A DNA stretch of 64,000 bases from Bacteroidales bacterium (lineage in GTDB: Bacteria; Bacteroidota; Bacteroidia; Bacteroidales; Marinilabiliaceae). The notes under the pieces are model-generated. The model ran no database searches, was not told the origin of the DNA, and saw nothing but the letters and a program-made list of their open reading frames with translations. A program made the position numbers and the translations under genes. Where the stretch lies: NCBI GenBank assembly GCA_024401335.1, contig JAKSLH010000003.1, positions 1 through 64,000 of the forward strand, written 5' to 3'. How positions within the stretch are numbered: position 1 is the stretch's first letter; each line of letters starts with the position of its first letter. Positions 38,749-47,096 of the stretch are shown one piece after another.

Positions 38749-39756
38749 ATGACAAAATCAAGGAAAATACTTCTGCTTTTTGCTTTTTTTGCTGCGGTTG
38801 AATGTGTCGCACAAAGTCGTAGCGGTAACTTATACGAATTCCTTGATATGCCCACATCTTCAAGAGCTACGGCGTTGGGCGGTAACCAGACGGTCCTTGG
38901 TTGCGATGAGCCTGGCTTCGTCTTCAGTAATCCTGCTGTTCTACGTGATACACTTGATGGTTCTATAGGGTTGAATGTGACTCCTATGCCTGCTGGTATT
39001 GTCTATGGTTCTGCTATATACGCTCGTCATGTCGAACAGGTCAAAGGCAACGTCTCTGTCGGCATCCAATATATCAATTATGGTTCGTTTGACTGGACCG
39101 ATGAGAATGGTGATGAACTTGGAAGTTTCAATGCTCAAGATGTTGCTGTGTCACTGACTTATGCTAGGTCGTTTTCTCCCAATTTCACTATGGCTGCCAC
39201 ACTAAAGCCTATCTTCAGCCGATTACATGATTACGGATCTTTCGGATTGGCTATGGATATGGGTGCTACTTATGTGTCCGATAATGATCGTTTTAGGGCT
39301 GGTGTCGTTGTCAGAAATGTTGGTGCTCAGATTAAGCGATATGATAGTGAAGAGCATGATGAACACTTGAATACCGATATGCGTATAGGGCTGTCTTTCA
39401 GGCCCGAACATGCTCCGTTCCGTGTTGCTCTTACACTAAAGGATATCTTCCATTGGGATTTGTCTGTCAATCGTTATCATCCTATATCATTCGGCGATAA
39501 TCTTATGCGTCATCTGTTGCTGGGTGTTGAATTTGTTCCCGTTAAGAGTTTCTTTGTTGGCTTCGGCTATAATCAACGTGTTAGAAAGGAGAATAGGGAC
39601 GCTTCTACCGGTGGAGCTGCAGGTTTTTCTTGGGGCTGCGGTTTCCGTGTTGCACGTATTGATATAAGCTATGCTCGTGCTAAATATCATCTTGCAGGAT
39701 CATCCAATAGCATTACAATATCTACAAATCTAAATCGTTTCCTACATGGCAGATAA
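38749..39756 (+). CDS. porQ: type IX secretion system protein PorQ
   Basis: 335 aa. A signal peptide (to about 22, VECVAQ) precedes an outer-membrane beta-barrel like that of PorV/FadL. The start of the mature protein, YEFLDMPTSSRATALGGNQ, is characteristic of PorQ. PorQ helps anchor the PorU-PorV-PorZ sortase complex that modifies type IX cargo, matching the secretion-tail proteins in this window. It overlaps the SDR gene by 11 bases. Confidence 0.9.
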   Translation: MTKSRKILLLFAFFAAVECVAQSRSGNLYEFLDMPTSSRATALGGNQTVLGCDEPGFVFSNPAVLRDTLDGSIGLNVTPMPAGIVYGSAIYARHVEQVKGNVSVGIQYINYGSFDWTDENGDELGSFNAQDVAVSLTYARSFSPNFTMAATLKPIFSRLHDYGSFGLAMDMGATYVSDNDRFRAGVVVRNVGAQIKRYDSEEHDEHLNTDMRIGLSFRPEHAPFRVALTLKDIFHWDLSVNRYHPISFGDNLMRHLLLGVEFVPVKSFFVGFGYNQRVRKENRDASTGGAAGFSWGCGFRVARIDISYARAKYHLAGSSNSITISTNLNRFLHGR

Positions 39757-40564
39757 TTTTCTTGAAAAACGATTCGAAGAGCACTATTCTCAGCCTGCAG
39801 TTAAGGTCCGACATACTAAACCGATCAAAATACGTCGCGTTTTTGTGACTGGGGGTGCATCTGGTATTGGCGCTGCTATCGTGAGGTCGTTACGCCTAGC
39901 TGGCAACAATGTCGCCTTCTGTGATATTGATGCTGAAAGAGGTGAAGCGTTGGCCAAATCTACAGGTACATATTTCTTTCATTTGGATGTCAGAAATGTA
40001 GGTGCGCTTGAAGCGGCATTCGACTCAGTTGTTGAAAAGTGGGGTGATGTGGATATCTTGGTTAACAATGTTGGTGTGAGCCATTTCACTGATATACTTG
40101 CTGATGATGCTTTGGAGGTGTTCGATGATGTTTTGAAAATTAATCTTCGTCCGGTATATATCCTGTGTAGAAAGATGGCTCTTCTTCGTTCGCGACAGAC
40201 AGATGTCAATGCCTATGGTAGGGTAGTTAACTTGTGCTCTACGAGATACTTGCAGAGCGAATCGTCAACTGAAGCCTATTCGGCGTCTAAAGGTGCAATA
40301 TTCTCTATTACTCACGCATTGTCCATATCTCTGTCTAAATATAACATTACCGTAAATAGTATTGCACCCGGTTGGATTGAGACTGGCGATTACGCAGCTC
40401 TGCGTCCAGAAGATCATGATCAGCATCCTTCTCGTCGTGTTGGCAAACCCGATGATATCGCTAGAATTGTAAGGTTTTTGTGCGATGAAGACAACGATTT
40501 CATCAACGGTGAAAACATTGTTGCCGATGGTGGTATGACAAAGAAAATGATGTATTTCGAGTGA
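39746..40564 (+). CDS. SDR family NAD(P)-dependent oxidoreductase
   Basis: 272 aa, classical short-chain dehydrogenase. It shows TGGASGIGAAIV (about 36-47, nucleotide binding), NNVGVS (about 106), the catalytic Ser near CSTRYL, and Y-S-A-S-K (about 178-182, catalytic Tyr and Lys), ending GENIVADGGMT. A 30-residue N-terminal extension precedes the fold. The substrate is unknown. It is translationally coupled to porQ by overlap, but I know of no functional link. Confidence 0.9.
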   Translation: MADNFLEKRFEEHYSQPAVKVRHTKPIKIRRVFVTGGASGIGAAIVRSLRLAGNNVAFCDIDAERGEALAKSTGTYFFHLDVRNVGALEAAFDSVVEKWGDVDILVNNVGVSHFTDILADDALEVFDDVLKINLRPVYILCRKMALLRSRQTDVNAYGRVVNLCSTRYLQSESSTEAYSASKGAIFSITHALSISLSKYNITVNSIAPGWIETGDYAALRPEDHDQHPSRRVGKPDDIARIVRFLCDEDNDFINGENIVADGGMTKKMMYFE

Positions 40565-40673
40565 TTTTATTTGACTAAATCTCTTTTTTGCTAGTAAAAA
40601 CAAGCGTCTTCTTTGGCTTTTTTACTTTTTTTGTCCAAATTTGTGTATACGATATACGTGATTTTGTGACTTG

Positions 40674-41228
40674 ATGAAATTCGCAACATATATTTTGCTG
40701 ATGATAGCTTACCTTTCGTTTTCGTCCTGTACGAAAAATCATAGAGAGGCATCTGCTATTATGGGTAACTATGTTTCTGAAGCGACCGAACATACCAACG
40801 ACGGTATTCCATGTGACGTCAACATGAAGCTTAACGAATCATTCAGTCTCTTCTCTTTTACCAATAATGTCGATATGGATATCACTTTCTATCTCGACGA
40901 AAGTTTTGACTTCCCTAATCTAACGATGACCTATTCTCTCTCCGTCGATGGCGACTGGAGCTATCGCGATAGTTTGCTTACCGTAGAGGTAGATACTGCT
41001 TCTTTCTGTTGCACATATATCGGTTCCGACGCCAAGACGCCTACTGAGGAGTCTATGGTCAGACAGCTAAGAAGAAATGTGATTAGTGGCGAACTCATGC
41101 CGGTTCTGCGTGACCATATCATTGAGTCTTCCGTGCGATCTGTTCGTGTTTATGAGATCAACGATAGTTCTTTGGTTGTTGAGAATCCCGTTAATCATGG
41201 AAAACGCGTGATGAACAAGTGTCCTTGA
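40674..41228 (+). CDS. small lipoprotein of unknown function
   Basis: 184 aa from the ATG at 40674 (a TTG just before it is less likely). Lipobox FSSC near residue 19. The mature part is beta-rich (GNYVSEATEH, DITFYLDESFDF, YSLSVDGDWSYRDSLLTVEVD), resembling a lipocalin-like fold of Bacteroidetes lipoproteins. I cannot assign a family. It is transcribed between the SDR gene and tRNA-Leu with no clear promoter. Confidence 0.72.
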   Translation: MKFATYILLMIAYLSFSSCTKNHREASAIMGNYVSEATEHTNDGIPCDVNMKLNESFSLFSFTNNVDMDITFYLDESFDFPNLTMTYSLSVDGDWSYRDSLLTVEVDTASFCCTYIGSDAKTPTEESMVRQLRRNVISGELMPVLRDHIIESSVRSVRVYEINDSSLVVENPVNHGKRVMNKCP

Positions 41229-41256
41229 TTTGCCTTTAAATTAAAACAACTATTTC

Positions 41257-41286
41257 TTGTGGTGTAAAAAATAATATATATATTTG
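41257..41286 (+). promoter_or_regulatory. promoter of tRNA-Leu
   Basis: TTG (41257-41259), 19 bases, TATATTTG (41279-41286), ending 15 bases before the mature tRNA. Ideal Bacteroidetes promoter. Confidence 0.75.
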
Positions 41287-41301
41287 CACCGTCTTAGAAA
41301 A

Positions 41302-41383
41302 GCCCGAATGGCGGAATTGGTAGACGCGTACGTTTCAGGTGCGTATATCGCAAGGTGTGCAGGTTCGAGTCCTGTTTCGGGCA
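41302..41383 (+). tRNA. tRNA-Leu (CAG)
   Basis: Acceptor strands GCCCGAA (41302-41308) and TTCGGGC (41376-41382) pair fully; discriminator A at 41383. The anticodon stem TACGT/GCGTA encloses TTCAGGT with anticodon CAG. A long variable arm (TATCGCAAGGTG region) is typical of leucine tRNAs, and the T-arm is CAGG-TTCGAGT-CCTG. CCA is not encoded. Confidence 0.96.
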
Positions 41384-41386
41384 CAT

Positions 41387-41417
41387 AAGAGCAAAGGTTA
41401 ATATCTTTGCTCTTTTT
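41387..41417 (+). terminator. terminator after tRNA-Leu
   Basis: AAGAGCAAAG/CTTTGCTCTT stem (41387-41396 with 41405-41414) followed by T's. Confidence 0.88.
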
Positions 41418-41444
41418 TGTTTTATATTCTTCATAAATCCCGTG

Positions 41445-41475
41445 TTGGCTCTTTATGAATTGTTTTATATCTTTG
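41445..41475 (+). promoter_or_regulatory. promoter of the PAP2-rsmE operon
   Basis: TTG (41445-41447), 20 bases, TATCTTTG (41468-41475). It lies within the longer open frame and so supports the later ATG at 41503. Confidence 0.65.
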
Positions 41476-41502
41476 CATAGATTTAAAAATGAAAATCATC
41501 TG

Positions 41503-42216
41503 ATGGAAACATTGATATTCCTTGATAAACAGTTGACTCTTTGGCTCAACAGTTTCTATGGCAATTTCGCCGATGTGTTCTTTTATCTCTCTACCAACTT
41601 GCTTGTTTGGAGTCCAATGTTCTTGGTTATGTTGTGGTTGATATTCACACGTCAGGGTGGACAAGGTCTTGTTACTGTTTTCTTCATAGGAATGGTTATT
41701 TTGTTTGCCGATCAGATTTCTGCTTCTGTATTCAAGCCTTTGTTCGAACGTTGGCGACCTACACATGACCCTGTGATGCAATATCTCATTCATACTGTAA
41801 ACGACTATCGCGGTGGCAATTATGGTTTTTGCTCTTCACATGCAGCCAATTGCTTCGGTGTAGCTACATTCGTTGCTCTTGTGGTTCGAAACACGTCTCT
41901 CAATATCGCAATGTATCTGTGGGCCCTGATTAATTGTTATTCACGTGTTTATTTAGGTGTCCATTTCGTTGGCGATTTGCTTGTTGGAGCTTTGCTGGGC
42001 ATCGTCATTTCTCGCGTCGCATATGAGATGTATCTTCGTGCATGTCTCCATTTCTTTGTTATTCATCATCATAACAAATGGACTTTGAAATCTGGTTTGG
42101 CTGAAATGTTCGGCCGTTCCGAACCTAGTGTTGTCGCATTGTCATTTTGGATTTGCCTTGTGGTGATTCTTTTTGTTTCTAAACTGATGATCAACTACCA
42201 TGGAGTTGCTTGTTGA
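41503..42216 (+). CDS. PAP2 family membrane phosphatase
   Basis: 237 aa from the ATG at 41503; a longer frame from 41455 would begin upstream of the promoter -7 box. Five or six membrane helices. The three phosphatase motifs are present: K-x6-RP (KPLFERWRP near residue 83), CSSHA (near 113, the catalytic His of the usual PSGH motif) and SR-x5-H-x3-D (SRVYLGVHFVGD near 148). These enzymes dephosphorylate lipid phosphates such as undecaprenyl-PP or PGP at the membrane outer face. It overlaps rsmE by 17 bases. Confidence 0.9.
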   Translation: METLIFLDKQLTLWLNSFYGNFADVFFYLSTNLLVWSPMFLVMLWLIFTRQGGQGLVTVFFIGMVILFADQISASVFKPLFERWRPTHDPVMQYLIHTVNDYRGGNYGFCSSHAANCFGVATFVALVVRNTSLNIAMYLWALINCYSRVYLGVHFVGDLLVGALLGIVISRVAYEMYLRACLHFFVIHHHNKWTLKSGLAEMFGRSEPSVVALSFWICLVVILFVSKLMINYHGVAC

Positions 42217-42907
42217 TAAGGACTTTGATATGAGTGGCGTCCTCTGCGAGGAGGAAAGCAAACATTGCGTCAGCGTTATGCGTCATCGTGTTGGCGACGA
42301 GGTTTTTGTTACTGACGGACAAGGTGTCCTCTATAAATGTAAGATAGTTGAAGTCAACAAGGGTAAACAATGCCTTCTGAGTGTCATCTCTTCTGAAGTT
42401 CAGCCTCAACCAAAACATCACTTGCACATGGCTGTCGCTCCAACAAAAAACACCGACCGTTTTGAATGGTTTGTCGAAAAGGCTGTCGAGATGGGTGTGG
42501 GTGAGATAACACCTATTGTTTGCGAACATTCGGAACGTAATCATCTTCGCATCGACCGTCTTGAGCGCTTGGTTATCGCCGCGTGCAAGCAATCTCTCAA
42601 GTTCTATATCCCCCGCATCAACGAACCTTGTAAGGCTTCTGATCTCATTAAGAACGATAGTTCCGACCAGAAGTTTATTCTTCATTGCATGCCTGGCGAA
42701 AAACAACATCTCTTCAATCTCGCTGCTCCGTTTAAGAGCTCGCTCGTGATGATTGGACCAGAAGGCGATTTTTCGCAAAATGAAGTAGCTCTGGCTAAAC
42801 AATGTGGCTTCAATGAAGCGACATTAGGACAAGAACGTCTTCGTACCGAAACGGCCGCTATGGTTGCATGTCAATGTGTCGATCTGAAGAATAATATAGC
42901 TGAATAA
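42200..42907 (+). CDS. rsmE: 16S rRNA (uracil-1498-N3)-methyltransferase
   Basis: 235 aa, a SPOUT-class methyltransferase for the small-subunit rRNA. The N-terminal PUA-like part has HCVSVMRHRVGDEV. The SAM-binding trefoil knot shows IGPEGDFSQNE (near residue 183) and TLGQERLRTETAA (near 210), diagnostic for RsmE. It begins inside the end of the PAP2 gene, so translation is probably coupled. Confidence 0.95.
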   Translation: MELLVDKDFDMSGVLCEEESKHCVSVMRHRVGDEVFVTDGQGVLYKCKIVEVNKGKQCLLSVISSEVQPQPKHHLHMAVAPTKNTDRFEWFVEKAVEMGVGEITPIVCEHSERNHLRIDRLERLVIAACKQSLKFYIPRINEPCKASDLIKNDSSDQKFILHCMPGEKQHLFNLAAPFKSSLVMIGPEGDFSQNEVALAKQCGFNEATLGQERLRTETAAMVACQCVDLKNNIAE

Positions 42908-42918
42908 AATCTCATCTC

Positions 42919-43866
42919 ATGTCAAATGTTCTTTCTCATATTGCCCGACATACTTCATTGTATGTCATAGGTGCGGCTGTTGTCGCTATGTTTTTACCCG
43001 ACTTGTTTTGCTGGGTACGTGGTACAACACAGACTGTCATTCTTGGCATAATCATGCTTACTATGGGATTGACCTTGACTGTCAATGATTTTAAGATCCT
43101 TGCTTCTCGCCCTTGGGATATCCTTATCGGCACTTGTGCTCAGTTCACCATTATGCCTTTGATCGCTCTGGCCATATCTCGCGCGTTCGGACTCGACGAT
43201 TCACTGGCTCTTGGTATTATTCTCGTTGGATGCTGTCCAGGTGGTGTGTCTAGCAATATTATGAGTTTCCTTTGTCATGGTGATGTGGCTTTCTCTGTTG
43301 GTATGACTACTGTCTCTACATTGATAGCTCCTTTTGCAACTCCATTCCTGGTCTTTCTGTTGGCTGGCCATACCGTTGAAGTCGATGCTGTTGCAATGTT
43401 TCTTAATATACTGGTGGTTACTATTCTTCCAGTATCTGTTGGTTTTGTCTTGAACTATTTCTTGGGGAGTCGTGAATCATTCGTTTCTTTCCGTAATGCT
43501 ATGCCTGGCTTAAGTGTTATCTGCTTGGCTTTCATCGTTGGTGGGGTGGTGTGCAGTGTCCACGCTCCTTTGATTAGCAATGGATTGATGCTGTTCCTTC
43601 TTACCTTTAGTGTGGTTCTAGTGCATAATAGTTGTGGTTATGCTCTAGGATATGCTGTCGGCTTTTTGTTTAAGTTCTCTAAGGCTAAGAAGAGAACGGT
43701 CAGCATAGAGATCGGTATGCAGAATGCAGGTCTTGCTACAAATCTTGCCTCTAATTTCTTTATGGCTACCAACCCTCTGGCTCTTGTCCCTTGCGCTATT
43801 TCTTGCGCATGGCATTCAATATCTGGTACTTTATTGGCCGGTTGGTTTGCTAGAAAAGATAAATAA
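42919..43866 (+). CDS. bile acid:sodium symporter (BASS) family transporter
   Basis: 315 aa with nine or ten membrane helices. Family features: LTMGLTLTVNDFK, the Pro/Gly-rich crossover GCCPGGVSSNIMSFLCHGDVA (about 110-130), and EIGMQNAGLATNLA near residue 258 (crossover Glu and Gln). BASS proteins couple Na+ to uptake of organic acids; bile acid itself is not implied, and pantoate or 2-keto acids are alternatives. It lies 11 bases after rsmE. Confidence 0.9.
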   Translation: MSNVLSHIARHTSLYVIGAAVVAMFLPDLFCWVRGTTQTVILGIIMLTMGLTLTVNDFKILASRPWDILIGTCAQFTIMPLIALAISRAFGLDDSLALGIILVGCCPGGVSSNIMSFLCHGDVAFSVGMTTVSTLIAPFATPFLVFLLAGHTVEVDAVAMFLNILVVTILPVSVGFVLNYFLGSRESFVSFRNAMPGLSVICLAFIVGGVVCSVHAPLISNGLMLFLLTFSVVLVHNSCGYALGYAVGFLFKFSKAKKRTVSIEIGMQNAGLATNLASNFFMATNPLALVPCAISCAWHSISGTLLAGWFARKDK

Positions 43867-44027
43867 GGCTAGATATTCTACTTCCATCTATTATTTGTCT
43901 ATTATGCTTATCTGAAAAAATAACAAATTAGAGAAATATGTGTATTTCTTCTGAACATGTTAATTTTTTATGAGAAAAGTTTTGGTTTATTTGGCTTTAT
44001 AAAAGAATTTATTTATACTTGCAATAA

Positions 44028-44132
44028 AGTTTGTGGTTCCAAATCGGAAAATGTCCGCAAATTCATTAGTTTTTTCATAAATTTGGGTTAGGTTTATCGG
44101 TTGTCTATGTGATATAGACAACCGATTTTTTT
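44028..44132 (+). ncRNA. candidate small non-coding RNA
   Basis: A promoter-like pair (TTTG 43990-43993, 20 bases, TATACTTG 44014-44021, one mismatch from consensus) is followed about 75 bases later by a strong intrinsic terminator. Inside the predicted transcript, CCAAAT near 44039 can pair with ATTTGG near 44080, enclosing a small CGGA/TCCG hairpin. No open frame of note. It could instead be the long 3' end of the BASS transcript. Confidence 0.35.
44096..44132 (+). terminator. strong intrinsic terminator between BASS and flippase genes
   Basis: 13-bp perfect stem (ATCGGTTGTCTAT, 44096-44108, with 44114-44126), GTGAT loop, T7. The T-tract is only on the plus strand, so it terminates plus-strand transcription, although the hairpin also abuts the stop codon of the minus-strand flippase. 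Confidence 0.88.
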
Positions 44133-45573
44133 ATCTCTTACGCAACTTGCTGATTATTGCCTTTACAGGGAAATCTTTGATGAGTATATACGATACAAAG
44201 ATGCCTAGTAATATGCTATTTACACTTGTTTTTAATATTAATGACCAATCCTGAGGTATTAATATCATTGCTATATATAAAACTGCTGTAAGTGCAACAT
44301 ATATCCCTATGCTCTTGAGAGGATATTTGATAGGGTTCTTCTTCTGTCCAACAAAATAGCTTAATAGCATTGATGTGCCATATCCTGCTAAGCCGCCCCA
44401 TGCACACGCCCAATAGCCATATATCGGTATATAGATTACCAATATGCTCATCAAGACTACGCATCCTGCAATAGAAAACCATGCTCCGTATATTGTCTTG
44501 TCTATCAACTTATACCAGAACGATAGGTTGAAGTATATACCCATCATGATCTCTGCTGCCATTACAATTGGAACAACTCCTATTGCCTCACGATAATCTT
44601 TGCCTAGAATAAGCTGAATGACGTCTATGTAGGCTATGACGCATAGGAATGCCAAAAGTGTGAATATTATAAAGTATTTCATGGTTATGGCATATGTCTC
44701 ATTCTTATCCTTGTCTTTGCTCTGAGCAAATACAAATGGTTCATATGCATATCTGAAGGCCATTGTTATCATACCCATTATCATGGCGATCTTAAAGCAT
44801 GAACCATATACTCCTAGTTGCACCTTGGCTTCTTCTACATCATCAAGAACAATAGGGTATATCATCTTGTCTACGGTCTGGTTTAGTATTCCTACCATAC
44901 CCAACAATAGTATTGGCCATGAATATGTTAACATTCTCTTCAGCAACGCAAAGTCAAAGTGCCATTTTATCTTGCTTAGCTCTGGTATGAAGAAGAATGA
45001 AATGACCGCTGTACATGCTAGGTTTACTGCAAAGATATATATGACATCCTGACATCCTAGATATAAATAGTAAAACAGGTTCAACCCTATGTTCAACGTG
45101 ATGAACAATAGTTTTAGTATCGCAAATTTCAATGCTTTTTTCTGGAATCTGAGCAGGCAGAATGGTAGGGCCTGTATTGCATCTATTGCTACTACTGCCG
45201 CCATGATTTGAATATATGAATGATGGTCCGTATATCCAAGTATCTCACTTATTGGACTGATGAATAGGTTTATTATGGTTAGAAATACCAAGCTTAGTCC
45301 TGTCACAACTCCAAATGCTGTGGAAAAGACGGTGTCTGGATTCTCTTCTTCCTTGTTGGCATATCTGAAGAATGTTGTCTCCATTCCAAACGTGAGTATA
45401 ACCATGAAGAAGGCTGTAAATCCATATATGTTTGTTACTACACCATACCCGCCGTTAGCTGCTGGTATTACATGTGTGTATAGTGGCACTAGAAAGTAAT
45501 TGAGGAATCTTCCTACAATACTGCTTAATCCATAAAGTGCTGTGTCTTTAGCTAATGATTTTAAATTTGCCAT
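44131..45573 (-). CDS. oligosaccharide flippase (Wzx/MATE-like)
   Basis: 480 aa with 12-14 predicted membrane helices. The N-terminal pattern LAKDTALYGLSSIVGRFLNYFLVPLYTHV and MVILTFGMETTFFRYA is typical of polysaccharide flippases that move lipid-linked sugar repeats across the inner membrane. No glycosyltransferases are adjacent, so the substrate is unclear; it may act in O-antigen or peptidoglycan-like export. It is last in the minus-strand run starting at patB, 3 bases after the preceding gene. Confidence 0.88.
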   Translation of the reverse strand: MANLKSLAKDTALYGLSSIVGRFLNYFLVPLYTHVIPAANGGYGVVTNIYGFTAFFMVILTFGMETTFFRYANKEEENPDTVFSTAFGVVTGLSLVFLTIINLFISPISEILGYTDHHSYIQIMAAVVAIDAIQALPFCLLRFQKKALKFAILKLLFITLNIGLNLFYYLYLGCQDVIYIFAVNLACTAVISFFFIPELSKIKWHFDFALLKRMLTYSWPILLLGMVGILNQTVDKMIYPIVLDDVEEAKVQLGVYGSCFKIAMIMGMITMAFRYAYEPFVFAQSKDKDKNETYAITMKYFIIFTLLAFLCVIAYIDVIQLILGKDYREAIGVVPIVMAAEIMMGIYFNLSFWYKLIDKTIYGAWFSIAGCVVLMSILVIYIPIYGYWACAWGGLAGYGTSMLLSYFVGQKKNPIKYPLKSIGIYVALTAVLYIAMILIPQDWSLILKTSVNSILLGIFVSYILIKDFPVKAIISKLRKR

Positions 45574-45576
45574 GTT

Positions 45577-46305
45577 CTATATTTTCCATGTCATCATTTT
45601 TCTGATGACGTTATATTCTGTATTTGTTCTGTCTGAAATGTATTTACAGATATAATCCATTGACTCGTCTGCACTCATGCCTTCAGCGTCTGTGATTTCA
45701 TCTCCATACATCGCTTCTGGACTGACATAGACTGATTTTCCCCAGCCATATCGTTTGCCTTCTTTGGTGTAGTTATATTCAAAGTCTCCTGTGACAATCC
45801 ATGTGCTCATCTGCAATCTCATTATTGCTGTGTCAAAGCTTTCTGTCAAGCTCTTGTTCCTCTTTTTCGTGCTGTCTAGGATGTCAAAGGGATTGATGTC
45901 TTTTTTCGAAGTGTTTTTTTTCGGCCATAATCCTGATTTTTCTCTCAAGAAATCACTTCTCATCGATTCATTTTCTAAGAGCGTGTCATACAATCGACGT
46001 TCTGTTTCAGTCATTCTGCCGATAGGGTAGACGCTTCGTCTGATGTTTATGAGGTGTGGCAGCAGCGCCAGACTTATATATCCTGCTTTCTGCTCAAAAA
46101 ATTTACCATATGCACATGTCATTCTGCTTATTACTGGCCCTTTCCATTCCCATGGTCCATCTACATTGTCATTAAACCATAGGTCCTCTGGCGTGTGCTC
46201 CGCTATTGAAAAGCCTTCTATGCGATTGATAAAGAAGGGTAGTATGCCATAACGCAATACCTCACTCTCTATCACATCGGGTGATGTCATGTCTCTTAGA
46301 TTCAT
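45577..46305 (-). CDS. conserved hypothetical, possibly AlkZ/YcaQ-related
   Basis: 242 aa, cytosolic. The segment PEDLWFNDNVDGPWEWKGPVI (split by Trp residues near 40-60) followed by YGKFFEQKAGYISL recalls the AlkZ/YcaQ-related winged-helix group, but the protein is shorter than AlkZ DNA glycosylases (about 400 aa) and I cannot see their catalytic motif. Function is not established. It is tightly packed between a small protein and the flippase. Confidence 0.65.
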   Translation of the reverse strand: MNLRDMTSPDVIESEVLRYGILPFFINRIEGFSIAEHTPEDLWFNDNVDGPWEWKGPVISRMTCAYGKFFEQKAGYISLALLPHLINIRRSVYPIGRMTETERRLYDTLLENESMRSDFLREKSGLWPKKNTSKKDINPFDILDSTKKRNKSLTESFDTAIMRLQMSTWIVTGDFEYNYTKEGKRYGWGKSVYVSPEAMYGDEITDAEGMSADESMDYICKYISDRTNTEYNVIRKMMTWKI

Positions 46306-46317
46306 GCTGATATTCCG

Positions 46318-46518
46318 TTATAGCTTAGTGTCTATCCACAATAGCAGTCTTTCGCTGATTTTGTTAAAGGCCGACTGTATTATCGATGTTGGTAGCATCT
46401 GATATTTCAACTTCTCTATCTCTAGGTCTAGCTTCTTGTTGCTCACTTTTATGTCGCTCTTTATCTGTTTTCTGGCTTCTCTGAAGTCAGATAGATACTT
46501 TATGTCTCTAACCTCCAT
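46318..46518 (-). CDS. small conserved coiled-coil protein
   Basis: 66 aa, rich in Lys and Glu in its first half (KQIKSDIKVSNKKLDLEIEKLK, coiled-coil propensity) with an amphipathic C-terminus. It begins 2 bases after the holin-family gene. Family unknown; its position behind YtxH and holin-like genes is a common Bacteroidales arrangement and suggests a shared membrane role. Confidence 0.68.
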   Translation of the reverse strand: MEVRDIKYLSDFREARKQIKSDIKVSNKKLDLEIEKLKYQMLPTSIIQSAFNKISERLLLWIDTKL

Positions 46519-46520
46519 AA

Positions 46521-46871
46521 CTACTCTTTAAAGAACAACTCTATATACATACGAACAACGGGTTTTTCTACCAGATGTTTCTTGAATATCAAGAAGATGA
46601 CTAGCGCAACAACAAACAATGCGGCTACAATGAAATAGCCTGCATGTTCCGATCCTAGCATGTCTCCAAGTGCTATTGCAACTCCTAGCGATGCGAAGAA
46701 GATGATGTTAAATGCCAATACGAGCTTTATTAGCAGGGTAATCGCTTTTACCGATACTTTCGACAGACCTTCCGCTGCGTCAAGTTTTGCTTTCTTCAAC
46801 TGCAGTTCGGCAATCTCTTTCGCTGTATCTATCGTTTCCGATGTTGTTTCGGCTATCTCCTCTGCTATCAT
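46521..46871 (-). CDS. phage-holin-family (DUF1469-like) membrane protein
   Basis: 116 aa. An N-terminal amphipathic helix (residues 1-45) precedes two membrane segments (about 47-70 and 75-95). This matches the chromosomal Phage_holin_3_6 type, which is unrelated to prophage lysis. It sits between YtxH and a small protein, consistent with an envelope-stress membrane trio. Function unknown. Confidence 0.8.
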   Translation of the reverse strand: MIAEEIAETTSETIDTAKEIAELQLKKAKLDAAEGLSKVSVKAITLLIKLVLAFNIIFFASLGVAIALGDMLGSEHAGYFIVAALFVVALVIFLIFKKHLVEKPVVRMYIELFFKE

Positions 46872-46882
46872 AATGCTGATTT

Positions 46883-47077
46883 TTAGTTCTCTTTTTCGCT
46901 CATCTGGGCTTCCATCTCTTCCAACTCTCTCTTTTTGCGCTCTATATCTTCTCTCAGCTTATCTATCTTCTCCTTCAGCATCTCTCGTGTCTCTGAGCCT
47001 TTACGTGGAGCTGTCAGAAGCGCTACGGCTCCTCCCAATATCGCTCCTGTCAGTAGTCCTTTGATAAATCCTTTCAT
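46883..47077 (-). CDS. YtxH domain protein
   Basis: 64 aa. A short membrane segment with glycines (GLLTGAILGGAVALLTAP) is followed by RKGSETREML and a charged coiled coil, the standard YtxH layout. YtxH-like proteins are general-stress proteins in Bacillus. It lies 19 bases after clpC on the same strand. Confidence 0.85.
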   Translation of the reverse strand: MKGFIKGLLTGAILGGAVALLTAPRKGSETREMLKEKIDKLREDIERKKRELEEMEAQMSEKEN

Positions 47078-47096
47078 GGCTGTTCTTGTTTGTTTC

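Noticed and set aside
46521..46871. Holin gene as evidence of prophage
   Set aside because: This family is chromosomal and sits with YtxH and clpC; no phage structural, integrase or lysis genes are present.
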